Shown here one piece after another: positions 43,801 through 58,800 of a stretch of DNA of 64,000 bases. Numbering within the stretch: position 1 is the first letter of the stretch; every line of letters starts with the position of its first letter. A program made the position numbers and the translations under genes. The notes under the pieces were generated by a model that worked only from the letters and a program-made list of their open reading frames with translations, searched no databases and was not told where the DNA came from. Source of the DNA: Antedon mediterranea. Lineage: Eukaryota > Echinodermata > Crinoidea > Comatulida > Antedonidae. The stretch spans positions 3,229,001 through 3,293,000 of the forward strand of contig NC_092677.1 of NCBI RefSeq assembly GCF_964355755.1, in the 5' to 3' direction.

Positions 43801-46800
43801 TTTACGTGATTAAACTACCCTTGTATGACCTATGACCTTTAAGACTAGAGGTTTCAAATGTGAGATACTTACATCGAAAGAGCTCTCTTTACGGGTGAGT
43901 TTCATCTGGCGCAGTAGTTGGGTCCTCTGTTCCATCAACAAAGTTCTTTCATACGTGTAAGCTGAGATGTCACAACCAGGCTAGCAAAACAAATCAATTG
44001 GTTACAAAGTATAATCATTGTTATAGGGTTGTGGCCAGTTGGATAACACAGAGGCCTGAGCTGGTTTAGGGACGCTAAGTGACCTCTGGAGGCCTTGGGC
44101 GTTTTTAGTCTTTTTCAACATATTTTAATGCCTTATTTCTCCTTTGGTCCTGTTCAGGGGCCCCTATAAGCACCAGAGCCCTTATAGCCGTTATGCCACT
44201 GGTTGTGGCTATAAATATCTACAACAACAATACTTAAATGCAAAATGATTTGGGTAATTAATTTACCAACTCAACAACTTCAATCTCGGCGTCAATTCTC
44301 AAATGATACAGAAATGTTTTTAAATCTTTCTTCATTTGAATGCTGTTATCTTCCATTTCTGTTGAATATTGTTAAGAAGCATTTACTTTCATTATGGTTT
44401 TGCCATACATGGACATGATGATGTCAATCATTACCATATTTCCAATCCCAAGGTCTGGGGTTCAATCCTGACCTAGTACCAGGCTTGTATTAAACTCACA
44501 ACTCTTCAACTCAACTCCCTAAGTCTCAAATGAGACTTGGTTTATAAGCGTAATAAATTATAAAATAGTTTATCCATCCTGTAATTGGCGAGTTACTTGC
44601 TGTTGAATGAGTATGAGAAGAAGAAAAGGAATAGCACTACTGTAAATGCTGTGAGCATTGGAACACAACAAAAGGATACGGGCCACAGTGTATATCTTCA
44701 TAGTACAGTTCTTCCATACTTTGTGTTGTCTTAGGAGGAACGGCAGTAACATTAGCATACCACCGTCATCTGAACAGCAGTTAAGGAATTAGAAATCAAA
44801 TTATATACAAGAACAATAGCTAGAATAAGGAATTTTTACATAGTATATTATATATACAAATCATTTTTAAAATACAAATAACAGAATATTAAGTAAATTA
44901 AACATGTAGTGTGGATGATATCAAATTTTATTTTAAGCTATTTTAGCTATAAAGTGATCATGGTCAATAGGGTGGGGTAAGGCTGCACTGAGCAAAAACC
45001 CATTGACATTCTTCATTAAATATTTATTGTTAATATTAATTAATATGTGTACACTCATCTTTGCAATAACATTTCTATTTGTTTAACACAAGAACAATAA
45101 TTGTCAATAACCCATCTTTAGTAAAAAAATAGATGAAAAAATATATGAAATAATATTAAAATAATAAAAAATATAATAACATAATCAATAAAAAAGATAC
45201 GGACAATCCACCAGACGTCAATACTGCCCCCTTCCAGCTTCTGATCGTTGCTAGGAAACAGCGTTATGTTCTTTGGAACAAGAAGTGCGTTATGCATTGA
45301 GGACACGTTGCGAACAACATCTAGAAAACATACAAAATTTATATTATACATTGTAAAAAACAATAGGTAAAATAATGCTACAATATTGGTCAACTTAATA
45401 AAGTTTACACATTTAAGGGTTATTGATTGAATTTTATTACTCGATTTTTAATATAATTGGTTTACACTTACTGAGGAAGACTCTAAATGCTCTGTCATCA
45501 GTAGACTGTCGCCACCCGTAGGGCCAACCAGCGATTACTGTATTATGTTGAAGTCCACCCAGACCAGACATCTGGATGCTGTAAAAAGTAAGTATAATAA
45601 TACTATAACAAATAATATTTGAAATAGAATACAGTAAAAACTACCGAACTATTAATCTATTAAAGGGACACTCCTATTAAAGGGACACTCCTATTAAAGG
45701 GACACTCCTATTATTATTTTCCACAATAGTGATTATTATTATTACATACAATGATACTTAAATTCTAGTGTGGTCTGGTGCTTTATTTATGGAGATCCTT
45801 ACCATGCAGAGATACCATCATTGACATCTCTTGCTATGAGTACTTGGTGAAACCCTTTTACTTTCTCCTCAGTCATAACCTTTCTTAATTCCTGTCAATT
45901 AGAAAGAGTAAATAAATGATTGGGACTATGATAAATGTGTAAAGACCTATAATTTACACAGACGAGTGGTAACGGTAAGCAGAAAACCGCAGAGATCTGT
46001 ATCTATCCTGAGCGGAAACTGCCCGTCAGTTCCGCGTTTTGAGTAAATGGTCATAACAAATACCATAGATTCTATATTTTTATTACTGATACCGTCGTCT
46101 CTGTAAATTGGTCTTAAGTCTAATTTGATTACAAAATATGACAAAATACAAACAACAGATTTCTGAGCATGCTCACAAACCAGTGTCGTGATAGCTTCTG
46201 TATGCATGGCTTTAAAGGCCAGGTGCGGGCAAAAAATTTCTATTGATCATACATTCCAATAATTATCGATCTATAGTTTCCCCTATGTTTCATAATTTTG
46301 GGGATTTTATTTGTGTTACTTTCATATCAGTGGGGGGATAGTTCAAATTACACAGTAAAATCTCTATTCTTTTGTACACAAATTTAGAAAATAGAGAGGT
46401 ATTTTAAAAAGCTATGAAAAATAAACGGTGTGGTAAAAAATGTTATCAGATGACTAAATATAGGTAATATAACTTGAATTTTACATTTCTGGTATTTTTA
46501 TTCAACTTCAGAATTCTATTTTCATGCTATAGCAAAAATTATCCACTGTATATCCACTATGTTTTTTCACCTTCTAGGGTAACTACCTAACTACTGAAAA
46601 AAAGTCCAAATTTTGTATTTGACCATATTAGGGGAAATTCAGGGTTTTTCGTCTTGATTTATGGTACAAATATTTGATTTATGTACAATTAACCAGATAT
46701 TATATTTAAAATTCATGTCTGTACCTGAGCTTTAAATGATTCAAGCACCTATAGTATTTGATATACATTTGAAAATTCCGTATTAACAATTAATAATCCA

Positions 46801-49800
46801 AACCTGTGCGGCTGCTTGACTGTCTGGATACTTTGTTGTGTAGTCGCCCTCTATAACTGAGCTGACGAGAGTTAAACCACGACCAGCTTTCAACTGGCTT
46901 GCAAAGCTCAGCAACCTACGATGTTTTGGCAATAACTCCTCATCCAATTTGCACAGAACTAACACTTGAGGTCTAAAGAGCGAACAAAATAATTTAAGTA
47001 ACACCTAGTTGTTCCACGAGACACCAATTTAAACAACAGCAGAGTTACCACTAAGAAATACTGTATTAATTTTCCAAATCATTTACTGATAAGACATCCT
47101 ATATTGTATAATTCTTGACTCGTTTTACACAATCATTTTTATTCGCTAAAGCATACCTCCAGTTTTTGGTGTGAGGAGGTCCTTCTTCTAGCCTTAGTAA
47201 GCTGTAACGTGCAGCTTGTAAAGACAGACCACGCAGTCCGTCTCCCCACTCTTTTTCGGCCCTATAAAAAGAACATTTGAAATAAGGCTAGAATGATTTT
47301 CTTTTTTTTTAACGTTTATTTGGGTCAATGCAAATTATTTGTGTACGATGCATGAATTTGTGTCATATCTTTGATGTTATGTCTCTTGATCACTTTCTAT
47401 TTTATTTCCTAATGTTAAACCTCTAAGTAACCTACCCTCTGTACTCAATGTATTTGTATATACAACCAGCCAGCGCCATTGCAGCTAATGCGTAATACCA
47501 ACTAGATATGAACATCAACGACACGCACATCACCATGCCGATGAATGACAACGACCAATGGTAGTACTTGAAGCGAGGGCGCCAGTTGGGTGTCCGTAAC
47601 AACGTCTGTAATGCACAGGCTAAGTTCACAAACATGTAACACATCAGGAAAAACCTAAAAAATGTAAACAAAATTGAGGTCAGATACAACATATACAAAA
47701 ATATAATTAAAATAGTGTAAAAAATGGTCAGATAAACTTAAGTACTTTTAAATGGAATGAATACTCACATAGTGATAATAGGAGCTACAGAATCAAGTTT
47801 AGCTATGATAATTCCGAGTTCAGAAATAGCTGCCGTTAGTAGTAAAGCCCACGTAGGCTCTCCAATTGCTGAACCTTTACCAAAAACAGCGAGGAACGGA
47901 ATCAGGTTGTCCTTAGCGATGGCTTGCAGTAGACGTGGAGCTCCTGTTAAACTCTGCAACCCAGCTCCGATGGTAGATAGAAACGAACCAATCAGAATTA
48001 CCCATTGTGATGGCCATGCTATGTTGGCAACTACTAGCCCTCCATCAATACTTTCCCCAAATCTAAAAAAAAAATTATATCATAGACAATTTTTTTCCCA
48101 AAATTATAAGGTTGAAAAATAGAGAGGGACCATCAAATATGGCTGCTCCACAGTGGACAATCAGATAGTTCATTTTGAAAATGAAATGCAATTTAAAAAA
48201 AAAAATTAAAGCGACCATTTTAAGAAGACCCTGTCCTGTTCACATGACATTCTATGGAATTGTGCAATATTATCATTATAATTTTGGGTGGAGTGGGAAA
48301 ATCCAAAGTTAACTAAATTTAACCATTTTAATTCAGCCGTTGCACAAACAGGAAGAGGATACAATTTATAATAAGATGGTGTTAATGTATAAATTGGCAC
48401 TGTGCCCTATGGCTTTCATTATATTGGAAGAAAATAAAGATACACACATACTATGACAAAGTGATATTCTACTGCAGTTACTGCAGAAACTACAGTTATT
48501 TAGAAAATCTTTTGAGAGGTAGATCATACATAATTATTTCTATCACTGCCTCACTGACTAAAATAATACATCATTGCAATAACAAAAATATAGTTGAATA
48601 ATTGTTTACATATCATCATTTTTTATTATATAAAAACTGAAATATATAATCATGTACAGCCAACTCAGAGGACCCAAATTCTATCCCACTATCAAAAATG
48701 ATTTTTGAAAAAAGAAATCAAAATTTTTGGGCCAGCTTTATGTTTTGGCCAAGTAGTAGAGTAGTAAAGTAGTTGCTCCTTACTTATCTCTCAGTATTTC
48801 CCCTCTTACTGCACCAGCAAAAAATAATACACATGTGATATCTGTAAAAAACCTAATTAAAGAAAAAATAATATTGAATATAAAGAAATAAATAAAATCA
48901 ACACACAAAAAGTTGTCATTTACAATAAATAATACTACCTGTACTTGAATAGGAAGATTTGGACCTACACAATATGCATATTGTGATATAGGTCGTCGAC
49001 TTAAATTCCACCAAGAAGAAATAAAGTGAGTAATCACATTACAATAGCGCCACCACCTGTATATAAAGATTTTATTATAATTGTTGTAATTATTGTATTT
49101 GCTCCCAAACCCTTCCCATCATGCATTGTGCAATGACGTTTCTCGCGAAAATCAAGCTATTTGCGATAAACCTTATTTCTCTGCACATTAATAGTTCCTG
49201 GGTTAAAGGTCATTGCAAATCAATACCTCCATACTATATGCAAATGAGTACTTGGTAACCTTTCACCTTTTTATTTAAAAAAAAGGATACAAATCAAACT
49301 GGTGGTGAAGATGGCGCCTAACGTTCCTCGTGGAATGGAGAACTGCGCATCTTTAAGGTCACCTGACCTATTACTGCCCGCCATAATTCCTGAAATAGAA
49401 AACATGAAAATGTTTAAAATCTTGTTTGTTTATAATCTATGTAGAGTATGTGCTTTTGTTTGACTGTTCTGTATATTTATTGTTATTGCTATTTTATTTT
49501 GTTAATTTTTTAAAATTCAATTTATTTTAATTTAATATATTGTATGCTATTGTCTTGTCAAATTGTATGTTTGTGAGGGTCCCTAATAATCAGCTTTGGC
49601 TGGATGGAGCACTCTCGTAAAATATTGTTGAAATAAAAATAAACATCTTACCTGTTACAGAGGGGAAGAAAATAGCTAGAAGTATTGTAAATGATGTTGT
49701 AATATCGGACACTATCTCGTTTGGACCTTTTCCTTCTTCTCGCGGTAATACTTCTCCGCCATCACGGTATAAATTCTTTAAATTGTCTATGGAGAGACAA

Positions 49801-52800
49801 AAAGGAAAAAATAATGGTGATATCTATTAAATAATGAAATACTATAGGTACTTTAATTAATAGACTTTGATCAAAAGTACAAGTAAAATAAACTAAATAT
49901 TTTTTAAATTACAATTACCTTTCAGACAAATCTATAGAATTGACAAATAATTTGTCTATGGTACATTTCCAAATTATAGATACAGCAGAACCTTTATTTT
50001 AGAAAAGTATATGCAGGCTGTGTGATGTTTAAATACAGTGTTATAAATAAAAAATCTATATATTTTCTATCAATAAAAACAGTCGCTGCTGTGTAGGGGG
50101 AATGCACGTATGTGGATTGTCTCACAGCCATGGCGTTGTGGAAACTAGTTGTTGATTTGCGCCCTCAATGTAAAAAAATAACACACTATTTATGTAATAA
50201 ATTAATAAAAATGATGATGTCATCGGTAATTTCATGAGTATGTAAAATCCAGGGTACGTAAAACAACAGGTTATATTGTGTATGTATTACCTGAAAACAA
50301 TCCATTTCCTAGGCCTGGAATTGCTGGCGTTAATTTTGCGGAGTGTTTGCTTAAATAACTCACACATTCATCGACTTTTAGGTCATCAGCATCACATAAC
50401 GACTGCCCTAGTGTACTCGGCACCGACGCGTTGCCTTGGAAATATAACGTACACTCCTCTATTGATCGGAAGTCAGAATGGATTGCTATGTTGTCATCCA
50501 AACAGCAAAATCTAGATATTATAATAAAAAATGTGATATGAGAATGAGTACATTTATTTAAGTATATTTTTATATTGAACATACATTGTTTTTTTAACAA
50601 TTTCTCTGTAAACTCTGGTTATGATACTTGGCTACCAATCAAGGGTCCTGGGTTCAAGTCCTGTCATATGTCAGGATTTTTTTTATAATGACAAATTACA
50701 ACTCTACTCCTAAAAACTTTGTTTATGTAGAGCATTTTGTGTATATGTTTGTCTTGTGAAAAGGATTACCACCTTTAAGAAGGATAGTGAATTAATTCGC
50801 TTAGTATTCCTTAGCAATTTGCCTAAATATATAAACAAACAAAAAACCACAAAATATTCTCAATTTAGAGTATTTCCAAGGATAGCCATAGTGAGTTTAC
50901 TGTCCTTCTCAAATGTACCAACCCTATTCACAAGATTATATCAAAATAAAATACATACTTACTGTAAATCATTCGGTATAAAAACGCCAATATATATGCA
51001 GAAGATGGAGATAACGACGCAGAATAAGAAGAGGAGGGCGCACTTGTTGACGTACTTAACCCCGACAAAGACAAGTAGAGAGAGAACAAATAGAATGATT
51101 GTTCCATATACTCTCATGTTATTCAACATGTCTGGTGAATTGCTTGTTGTGCCACTACCTACGCCATCATCAAATATTGCAATCACTGGCGCTATATATA
51201 CCTATATAAATACAAAATTGTATACGTGCTGATAACAAATATAATTTTTTTTTTCCTAAACAAACTTACAGCACAAAAATTCAAAATTTGTTCAAGAGGA
51301 AATTGTCCCTTTTAAATTGTCCTTTTCAAATTGTCACTTTTGTGACAAAAACCTTTAAAAAAAAAGATCGTCAAAAAATTCATTTTTTTTAAATTACTGT
51401 ATCTTTGTGTTTTATTTTTGTTGCTTCAATTTTTTCTTATGTATTGAATGGCTTAGAGCGTGGACGAAATGTTTGAAACTATTTGCAAGAAAGTTTGCAT
51501 ATGCACACATATGATTCTCTTGTGCACATTATAAAACCCACACAACAGAAAGAAATCAAACTAAATTGACTATAAAATAAAAAATCTAATTCTTACCAGT
51601 AAAATCTCGATGGCACCAAGAATATACATGGAAGATGCAAATGTGGTACCAAGATAGAAGAGGACACCAACAGCGCCACCAAACTCAGGCCCTAATGCTC
51701 TGGAGATCATAAAATATGAACCACCAGCTGGAACAACACCATTTGTTGCCACGGCACTCATAGAGATAGCAGTTAGTGAAGTCTGGGGGGGAAAAAGTAA
51801 AATGAACTTTGATTGGATGATTGCAAATCCAGTTTCCAATCTTTCTTTCACGCCAAACTGGCCATTTCTCTGGCCTTGTCTACATTATCAAATGTGATGT
51901 GCCAATACGGACATGATGATGTCATATCACTACCATATTTGGACATATCACCACCATATTTGGACATATCACTACCATATTTGGAGATATCACTACCATA
52001 TTTGGGCATATCATCACTACCATATTTGGAGATATCACTACCATATTTGGGCATATCACTACCATATTTGGACATATCACCACCATATTTGGACATATCA
52101 CCACCATATTTGGACATATCACCACCATATTTGGACATATCACCACCATATTTGGACATATCACCACCATATTTGGACATATCACTACCATATTTGGAGA
52201 TATCACTACCATATTTGGAGATATCACTACCATATTTGGGCATATCACTACCATATTTGGGCATATCACTACCATATTTGGGCATATCACTACCATATTT
52301 GGAGATATCACTACCATATTTGGGCATATCACTACCATATTTGGACATATCACCACCATATTTGGACATATCACTACCATATTTGGACATATCACCACCA
52401 TATTTGGACATATCACCACCATATTTGGACATATCACCACCATATTTGGACATATCACCACCATATTTGGAGATATCACTACCATATTTGGGCATATCAC
52501 TACCATATTTGGGCATATCACTACCATATTTGGGCATATCACTACCATATTATTTGGGCATATCACTACCATATTTGGAGATATCACTACCATATTTGGG
52601 CATATCACTACCATATTTGGACATATCACCACCATATTTGGACATATCACTACCATATTTGGACATATCACCACCATATTTGGACATATCACTACCATAT
52701 TTGGACATATCACTACCATATTTGGACATATCACTACCATATTTGGACATATCACCACCCTATTTGGACATATCACCACCATATTTGGGCATATCACTAC

Positions 52801-55800
52801 CATATTTGGGCATATCACTACCATATTTGGGCATATCACTACCATATTTGGACATATCACTACCATATTTGGACATATCACTACCATATTTGGGCATATC
52901 ACTACCATATTTGGACATATCACTACCATAGTTGGGCATATCACTACCATATTTGGGCACATCACCACCATATTTGGGCACTCAATTTCCCTTTGCCAAA
53001 TCGTAATTACTTACAGTTGCACATGATATTACAATGATAAAGAAGCTTTCCAGCGCTCCAGCATTTCCTACGATCCAAGTGAGACGAATGAACAGAATGA
53101 CGCCAAGAATATTCTGAAGACAGGGCAAGTACACTCCCATCAATGTGCCCATTTGAGGAGCTACATTCTGTAAAAGAAACATATACTGAAATAAATTAAA
53201 TTCTTTTAAAATAAGCTTTTATTTTATTATCGTCTTGAATTTTGATTTTGAGATAATGCTTAAGCTCTGTCTACACTACCAAACTTTATGTGACAAAAAA
53301 ATGTGATGTGCCCATAATGGACATGATGATCACTACCATATTTGGGCATATCACTACCATATTTGGGCATATCACTGCCATATATTTGGGCACATCACAC
53401 TTTTTTGTCACATAAAGTTTGATAGTGTAGACAGAGCTTTATTGATATTTTAGTTGTAGTATATCCATTAACAGTAAAATGCACATTCACAATGAATATT
53501 TAAAAATATATTTAAGTGTCTTAAAAATCAGTATACCACAGACAAACATAAAAACATATTGAAAATACACAAATACATTGAATTTTATGGCATTTTGGTG
53601 AAATCAACCTTTTTATAAACCTTTGAATAAATAATAATAATAATAATCAACAGAAAATTCACTCGACACTCAATTTTAGCAAATCCCTGTCAGATTCCAA
53701 ATTTTATAACAACTGACAGCGGACCTTCCATTTCCGCAACAAATCCCATTCTCATTTAATAGTAACCTTCAACAAACATCATTTAATTTCCTATCAAACT
53801 CGATAACATATTTTCTCTCTGTAAGTTATATACTGACCTACACTACAACCATACAGTATATTTAAAAAAAAGTATATAAATATAAAAGAGCTTTATTCAA
53901 CCTGTCAAATAACAGTAATATGCATAAAATCAATACATTTTTTAGTTATACATAACATTCATGTTTACATACCTTTAATTGTTTATCTCTTCCTTCTGGT
54001 TCTTGTGAATGTTCTGGCAATGTTTTGTAGTTTGCTAACGTATTGAGTAAAGACGATATCTTGGGTCGGTGCTTAAAATCATCCTATTATAATTGTAATC
54101 AAAATATGAAATAAAAATGGTTAATAAACGACAATATAAAAGTAAAAAATAAAAAAAAGTGAGGCAAGCCATTATGATTTAAAAATGAAGTGCCCCAAAT
54201 GTTTTTTTAAATGACATATTTCAATCTCAATTTATTTCCACAATATAACACCAGATAATTATTAAATATCAACGTATTTCAATCTAGTTTGTTAATAAAT
54301 AAAATTGAATATAATACAATTGGGGGGGAGAGTCATATAAGTCCAAAAGACTCGCCCCAAGATATAACAAAAAAAATGAATTAGAAAAAAAAATTACATA
54401 AACTAATAATGTATTAGATACAGTACAGTTAGTAGGTATGAGAAGTTGTTTCATTGTTGCAGTTACTGCAGTAACTATGTACATGATACAAATATTTAGT
54501 ACGCTTAACACTACTTTATTGTACAGCTGAGCTAGTAGAATAAGTTTGACATGACCCTTAATCAGTACCATAGCCATCTGTATGGTTCACGAGGACACAC
54601 CAATTGACTAATTAAGTTAAGTTCTGTCTACACTATAAAACTTTATGTGACAAAAAAATGTGATGTGCCCATATATGGACATGATGATGTCATAGTACTA
54701 CCATATTTAAGCATATCACTACCATATTTGGGCACATCTAGTTTGATACAATGACCAAAATTGTGGAAAGAATTCATTTGTAATGGTGGTAATAAACCGG
54801 TTATTTTAAAGAAACAAAATAAATGTATAAAAAAACAGGTCAAAAAATACTTTTTATCACTATATGCTGATTAACAACACCTTTGTTTATTTAAGTTCTA
54901 TATAAATTGTAAAAGGGTCCTACAAAAAAAACGAAGCTACAGCTTTTTTATCCAGGATCCCTGTTTTCAGTTGTACTGTAATTATGATGTACTGTAATTA
55001 ATGACTAAATAAATGTGGAATAAATAAATGATAGTGTAGACAGAGTTTTAAGCTCTATCTATGTACACTATCAAACTAGTTTGACAAAAAAAAGTGTGAT
55101 GTGCCTAAATATGGTAGTGATGCTTAAATATGATAGTAAGACATCACAATTGGACACAGACAGACCTTAACTGTAAATAAATACATAATCTGTTAAGCAT
55201 TTAATAATTTTTCATACATCTTCGTTATCTGTCTGGTCAAAGGTCATTCATTGTCTGATAATTAATATTCAAATCCAAAATATTGTAAGTGACACTTTTT
55301 CCACTTGCTAAGACGTGATCAGCTGGAATCGTAACGTGATATTCTGTCAAAATATCAATATCAATTGATTTTCACAACTTCTAAGACGATATTAATTAAA
55401 AACTATTTTTATTTTGAATCCATTGTATCTAATTTCAATGTGATAAGTAAATTTAAGAATAATATCCCCTTACAAATCATAGCAATATTATTATTGGACA
55501 ATTTTCATTGTATATAATTATATAAAAATATGAAATATATATACATTTTTCAGCACATTCTAATAACTAGAACATCTGTTTTCAAATATATTAATAATTT
55601 TGTTTTGTCCCACCAAATTAAGTATAAAAATAGATGTACCGTACCACATGAAAATATGCTATATAAAAATGATTTATTATTTAACAAAATTTTACTTCGA
55701 CTATGGTGATAAAATATGGACATATTTTATGTTTGTGAAATAAAACTACTACAGGTATGCATAATTGTATATCATTTTTGGAATTCTAAATTCTCAAAGT

Positions 55801-58800
55801 TTCTCTGAAAATGTTTCTTTCTTTCCTGTATAATTCACAATTTTTTAAATAAGAAATAATGATTTTTTTTAAACAAATTTGTACCAAAGGATATTCATAT
55901 ATTATTTTCTTATTAAATTATATTTTATCAATTGGAACCAATAGTATTATTGATAGAAAATTAAAATCTTCTATTTTTTAACTTTAAAGACACAAAAATC
56001 ATATAAATGGTTATTGCATTAAATGATTAAATTTAAAAGCTTTACCTCATAGAGAGCTAAATTGCCGTCATTATTAACACCTTTCTCTGCATCGTTCATA
56101 AACGGGGCGCCCTCTTCACCTGTAAGACAAATATTAATTTATGTTTATAAATTTACCATACCAATTATACATTTCACCCTCTGATAATGAAAATTCCTAT
56201 AAAATTTATTTTCAACTTTTATTTATTTTTAATTTTTATTTATTTTTAATGAAAAGAAAAGGTGACAGTGAAACTCTATTAACTTCACTGAAAGAATGAA
56301 TAGCTTTTTTATAATACAAATAGGAGTATTACAGCTATTACTGTATTAACAGTGCTTACTAAAATGTCTAATATATCATAGTTTAGCTATGGTTCTCTAT
56401 TTCTATACAGCAAATTTCTATTTTATTAACTTGTACTAACTGTAGCTGCTACTAGAAAGAAAACATGCAGTACAAATTTAGTTTTAATACTACGGCAAAA
56501 TAAACCTACCGGCGTTTCTATTATAGTTAAAAATTGTTTTGTTTTAGTTTTCCCTTCTTCCAAACGGTGTGATATTGAAAATTAGAGTAAGAATAAAAAA
56601 AAAAACGATTATGCTAAATCATAAAAAGAATTTTAAGACTATTTCAATATTGTGATAGAATTTGAAACCTTGACTTGGTTAAGAACACACACACATGTGG
56701 TGCAACTGTGTTAACAGTCGTCAAAAAACAGAGTAACTATGAATGTGATTTATGGAGAGATGTTGAGTTACTGCAGTAACTGCACACTAATTCATGGCAT
56801 TAATCACAGCATTGTTAATGATACTACTGAATGTCCACACTAAAATGAAATCTACTGAAAACTCTTTACAGTAGGTACAACATAATATGTTATTGATACT
56901 GACAATTGACAGTAGACAATGCAAGTCTGTGGTCCCTACGATGTCCGTAATCATAATAGGCCTAATGTGATGTGACAATTGATATTATACCAAGTGGGTT
57001 TTAAATGTGGGTGTGTTAATGTGCATGAGTGAATAAGGAAATCTTTGAGTGGTTTGATTTCAGTAAAAATTTTACCTATAACTTAAAACATAATTATTAG
57101 AAACCAACTTAATTAAGAATTAAAAAAAAATGAACTTTCATAAACAAACTTTAAACAAATTTTAATAAAACTGGTTATAATATCAGCAACAACATTATAA
57201 TAATACTCTCTTTTACAGATAATGGTGAACTATTTTTTTAACGCGCCTTGAGTGATATGTGCGCTATAGAAATCTATATTATTATTATTAATTATTAATA
57301 TGTTCTATAAATATTTCTTAGTAGAATATTTTAGACATTTGGTCTACGATGACAAATCAACTATGACCAATCCTGCGCCTTAGTGACTGATTCTGCAACC
57401 CATGAAGTCTCCACGCTTTCAGAATTTGGTGTTACTACAGCAGTCAAAAGCTATCACAACAGCAATTTTGTTGTAGGCACATGCAGTACTTTGGAATTCT
57501 TAGAAATTATTTTTCTGGATAATTTATACAGTATTTGATCTTAATTAATCATTTTCGTCTGTTAAAACTCTGACGGAGGAATACCTGCATTTTTGTATTT
57601 CTTGTTGGTTGCCTTGGAAACATAATGCTCAGAATCATCTAAGAAACACCGAATAGTGAGTAAACAACTACAACATTATAGGTACAATACAACAGTTGGC
57701 AACACCAAAACCTCTCTGCCAGCCCCACACCCCCTGTCAAAGATCTACACTCCTCAACCAGCCCCACACCCCCTGTCAAAGATCTACACTCCTCAACCAG
57801 CCCCACACCCCCTGTCAAAGATCTACACTCCTCAACCAGCCCCACACCCCCTGTCAAAGATCTACACTCCTCAACCAGCCCCACACCCCCTGTCAAAGAT
57901 CTACACTCCTCAACCGGCCCCATACCTCCCTCTCCCAGCACCATACTCTGTTACTGGGTCCACACTTCTCCTGTTCTCAAACCCCTCTCATAGAATCCAC
58001 ATCACCTTCTTCTAGCCCACACCTCTTCTCCCAGTCCCACAAACCTCTCCCAGGCTTCACATCTTCAGCTCTACCTCCTGGGTAACAAGCCTCCTCTGCT
58101 GGCCCCACATCTCTACTTTCAGCCATAAAGACATCTCCCATGCTTCACACCTCCTCTACTGGGTCACACACCTCTTCTCCTGGATCACCCACCTCCTCTG
58201 CTGGCCCTACATCTCTTCTTCTGAGCTCCTTACCATCCTCTTCCAAACCACATCCACCTCCCTCTGGCCCAATCGCTATCCCATCATCTTGGTGTTGCCA
58301 CACAGTTGTCTACAAAATACACATGCCATGCAACACTAGACAATACGTGTATGTGCAACAAGCTCACTATATTGATATAAAACACACGCTAATATGGAGG
58401 AATTTCTAATTCTTCCTTGTTACATCTACAGTACATGCGCAATGCTACATAAATGGGAGAATTAGTTTCTAATTCTGCATCACATTTGACAACTAAATAC
58501 TGTACATGCGCAATACTTGTGAAAACTAAACATTCAAATTAAAATAATTATGTCGTTAGTAATAATATTATCCAGTAATTAATTAGAATAAAATACTAGG
58601 AGGTTATTAGTTTAACTAAAGGTTACTTCAATTAACCTATTTCCTATTATATTTCAACACATACTAATGTAAGTGAACTTATAGGTTTAAAACAAACCAA
58701 ACAAGACTTAATCTAGTTTCTTTACCAGGGATATTTTTTTCAATCGATTCAAGCAACAGTATGTGTATGACATGCCAAGTGTGCCAAAATGTTTTGATTT

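Noticed and set aside
48955-49055. Possible KCC exon beginning after CAG at about 49057 (minus strand)
   Set aside because: Its translation does not fit the KCC family, whereas 48841-48784 gives the expected ITCVLFFAG...RDK block with matching phases.
51813-53037. Long open frames with ISLPYLG, YHYHIW and MVVICPN repeats
   Set aside because: Artefact of the 20-bp minisatellite in KCC intron 5, which derives from a MITE.
57656-58085. Overlapping proline-rich open frames of 119-129 codons
   Set aside because: Produced by the 39-bp repeat in KCC intron 1; no splice or family support.
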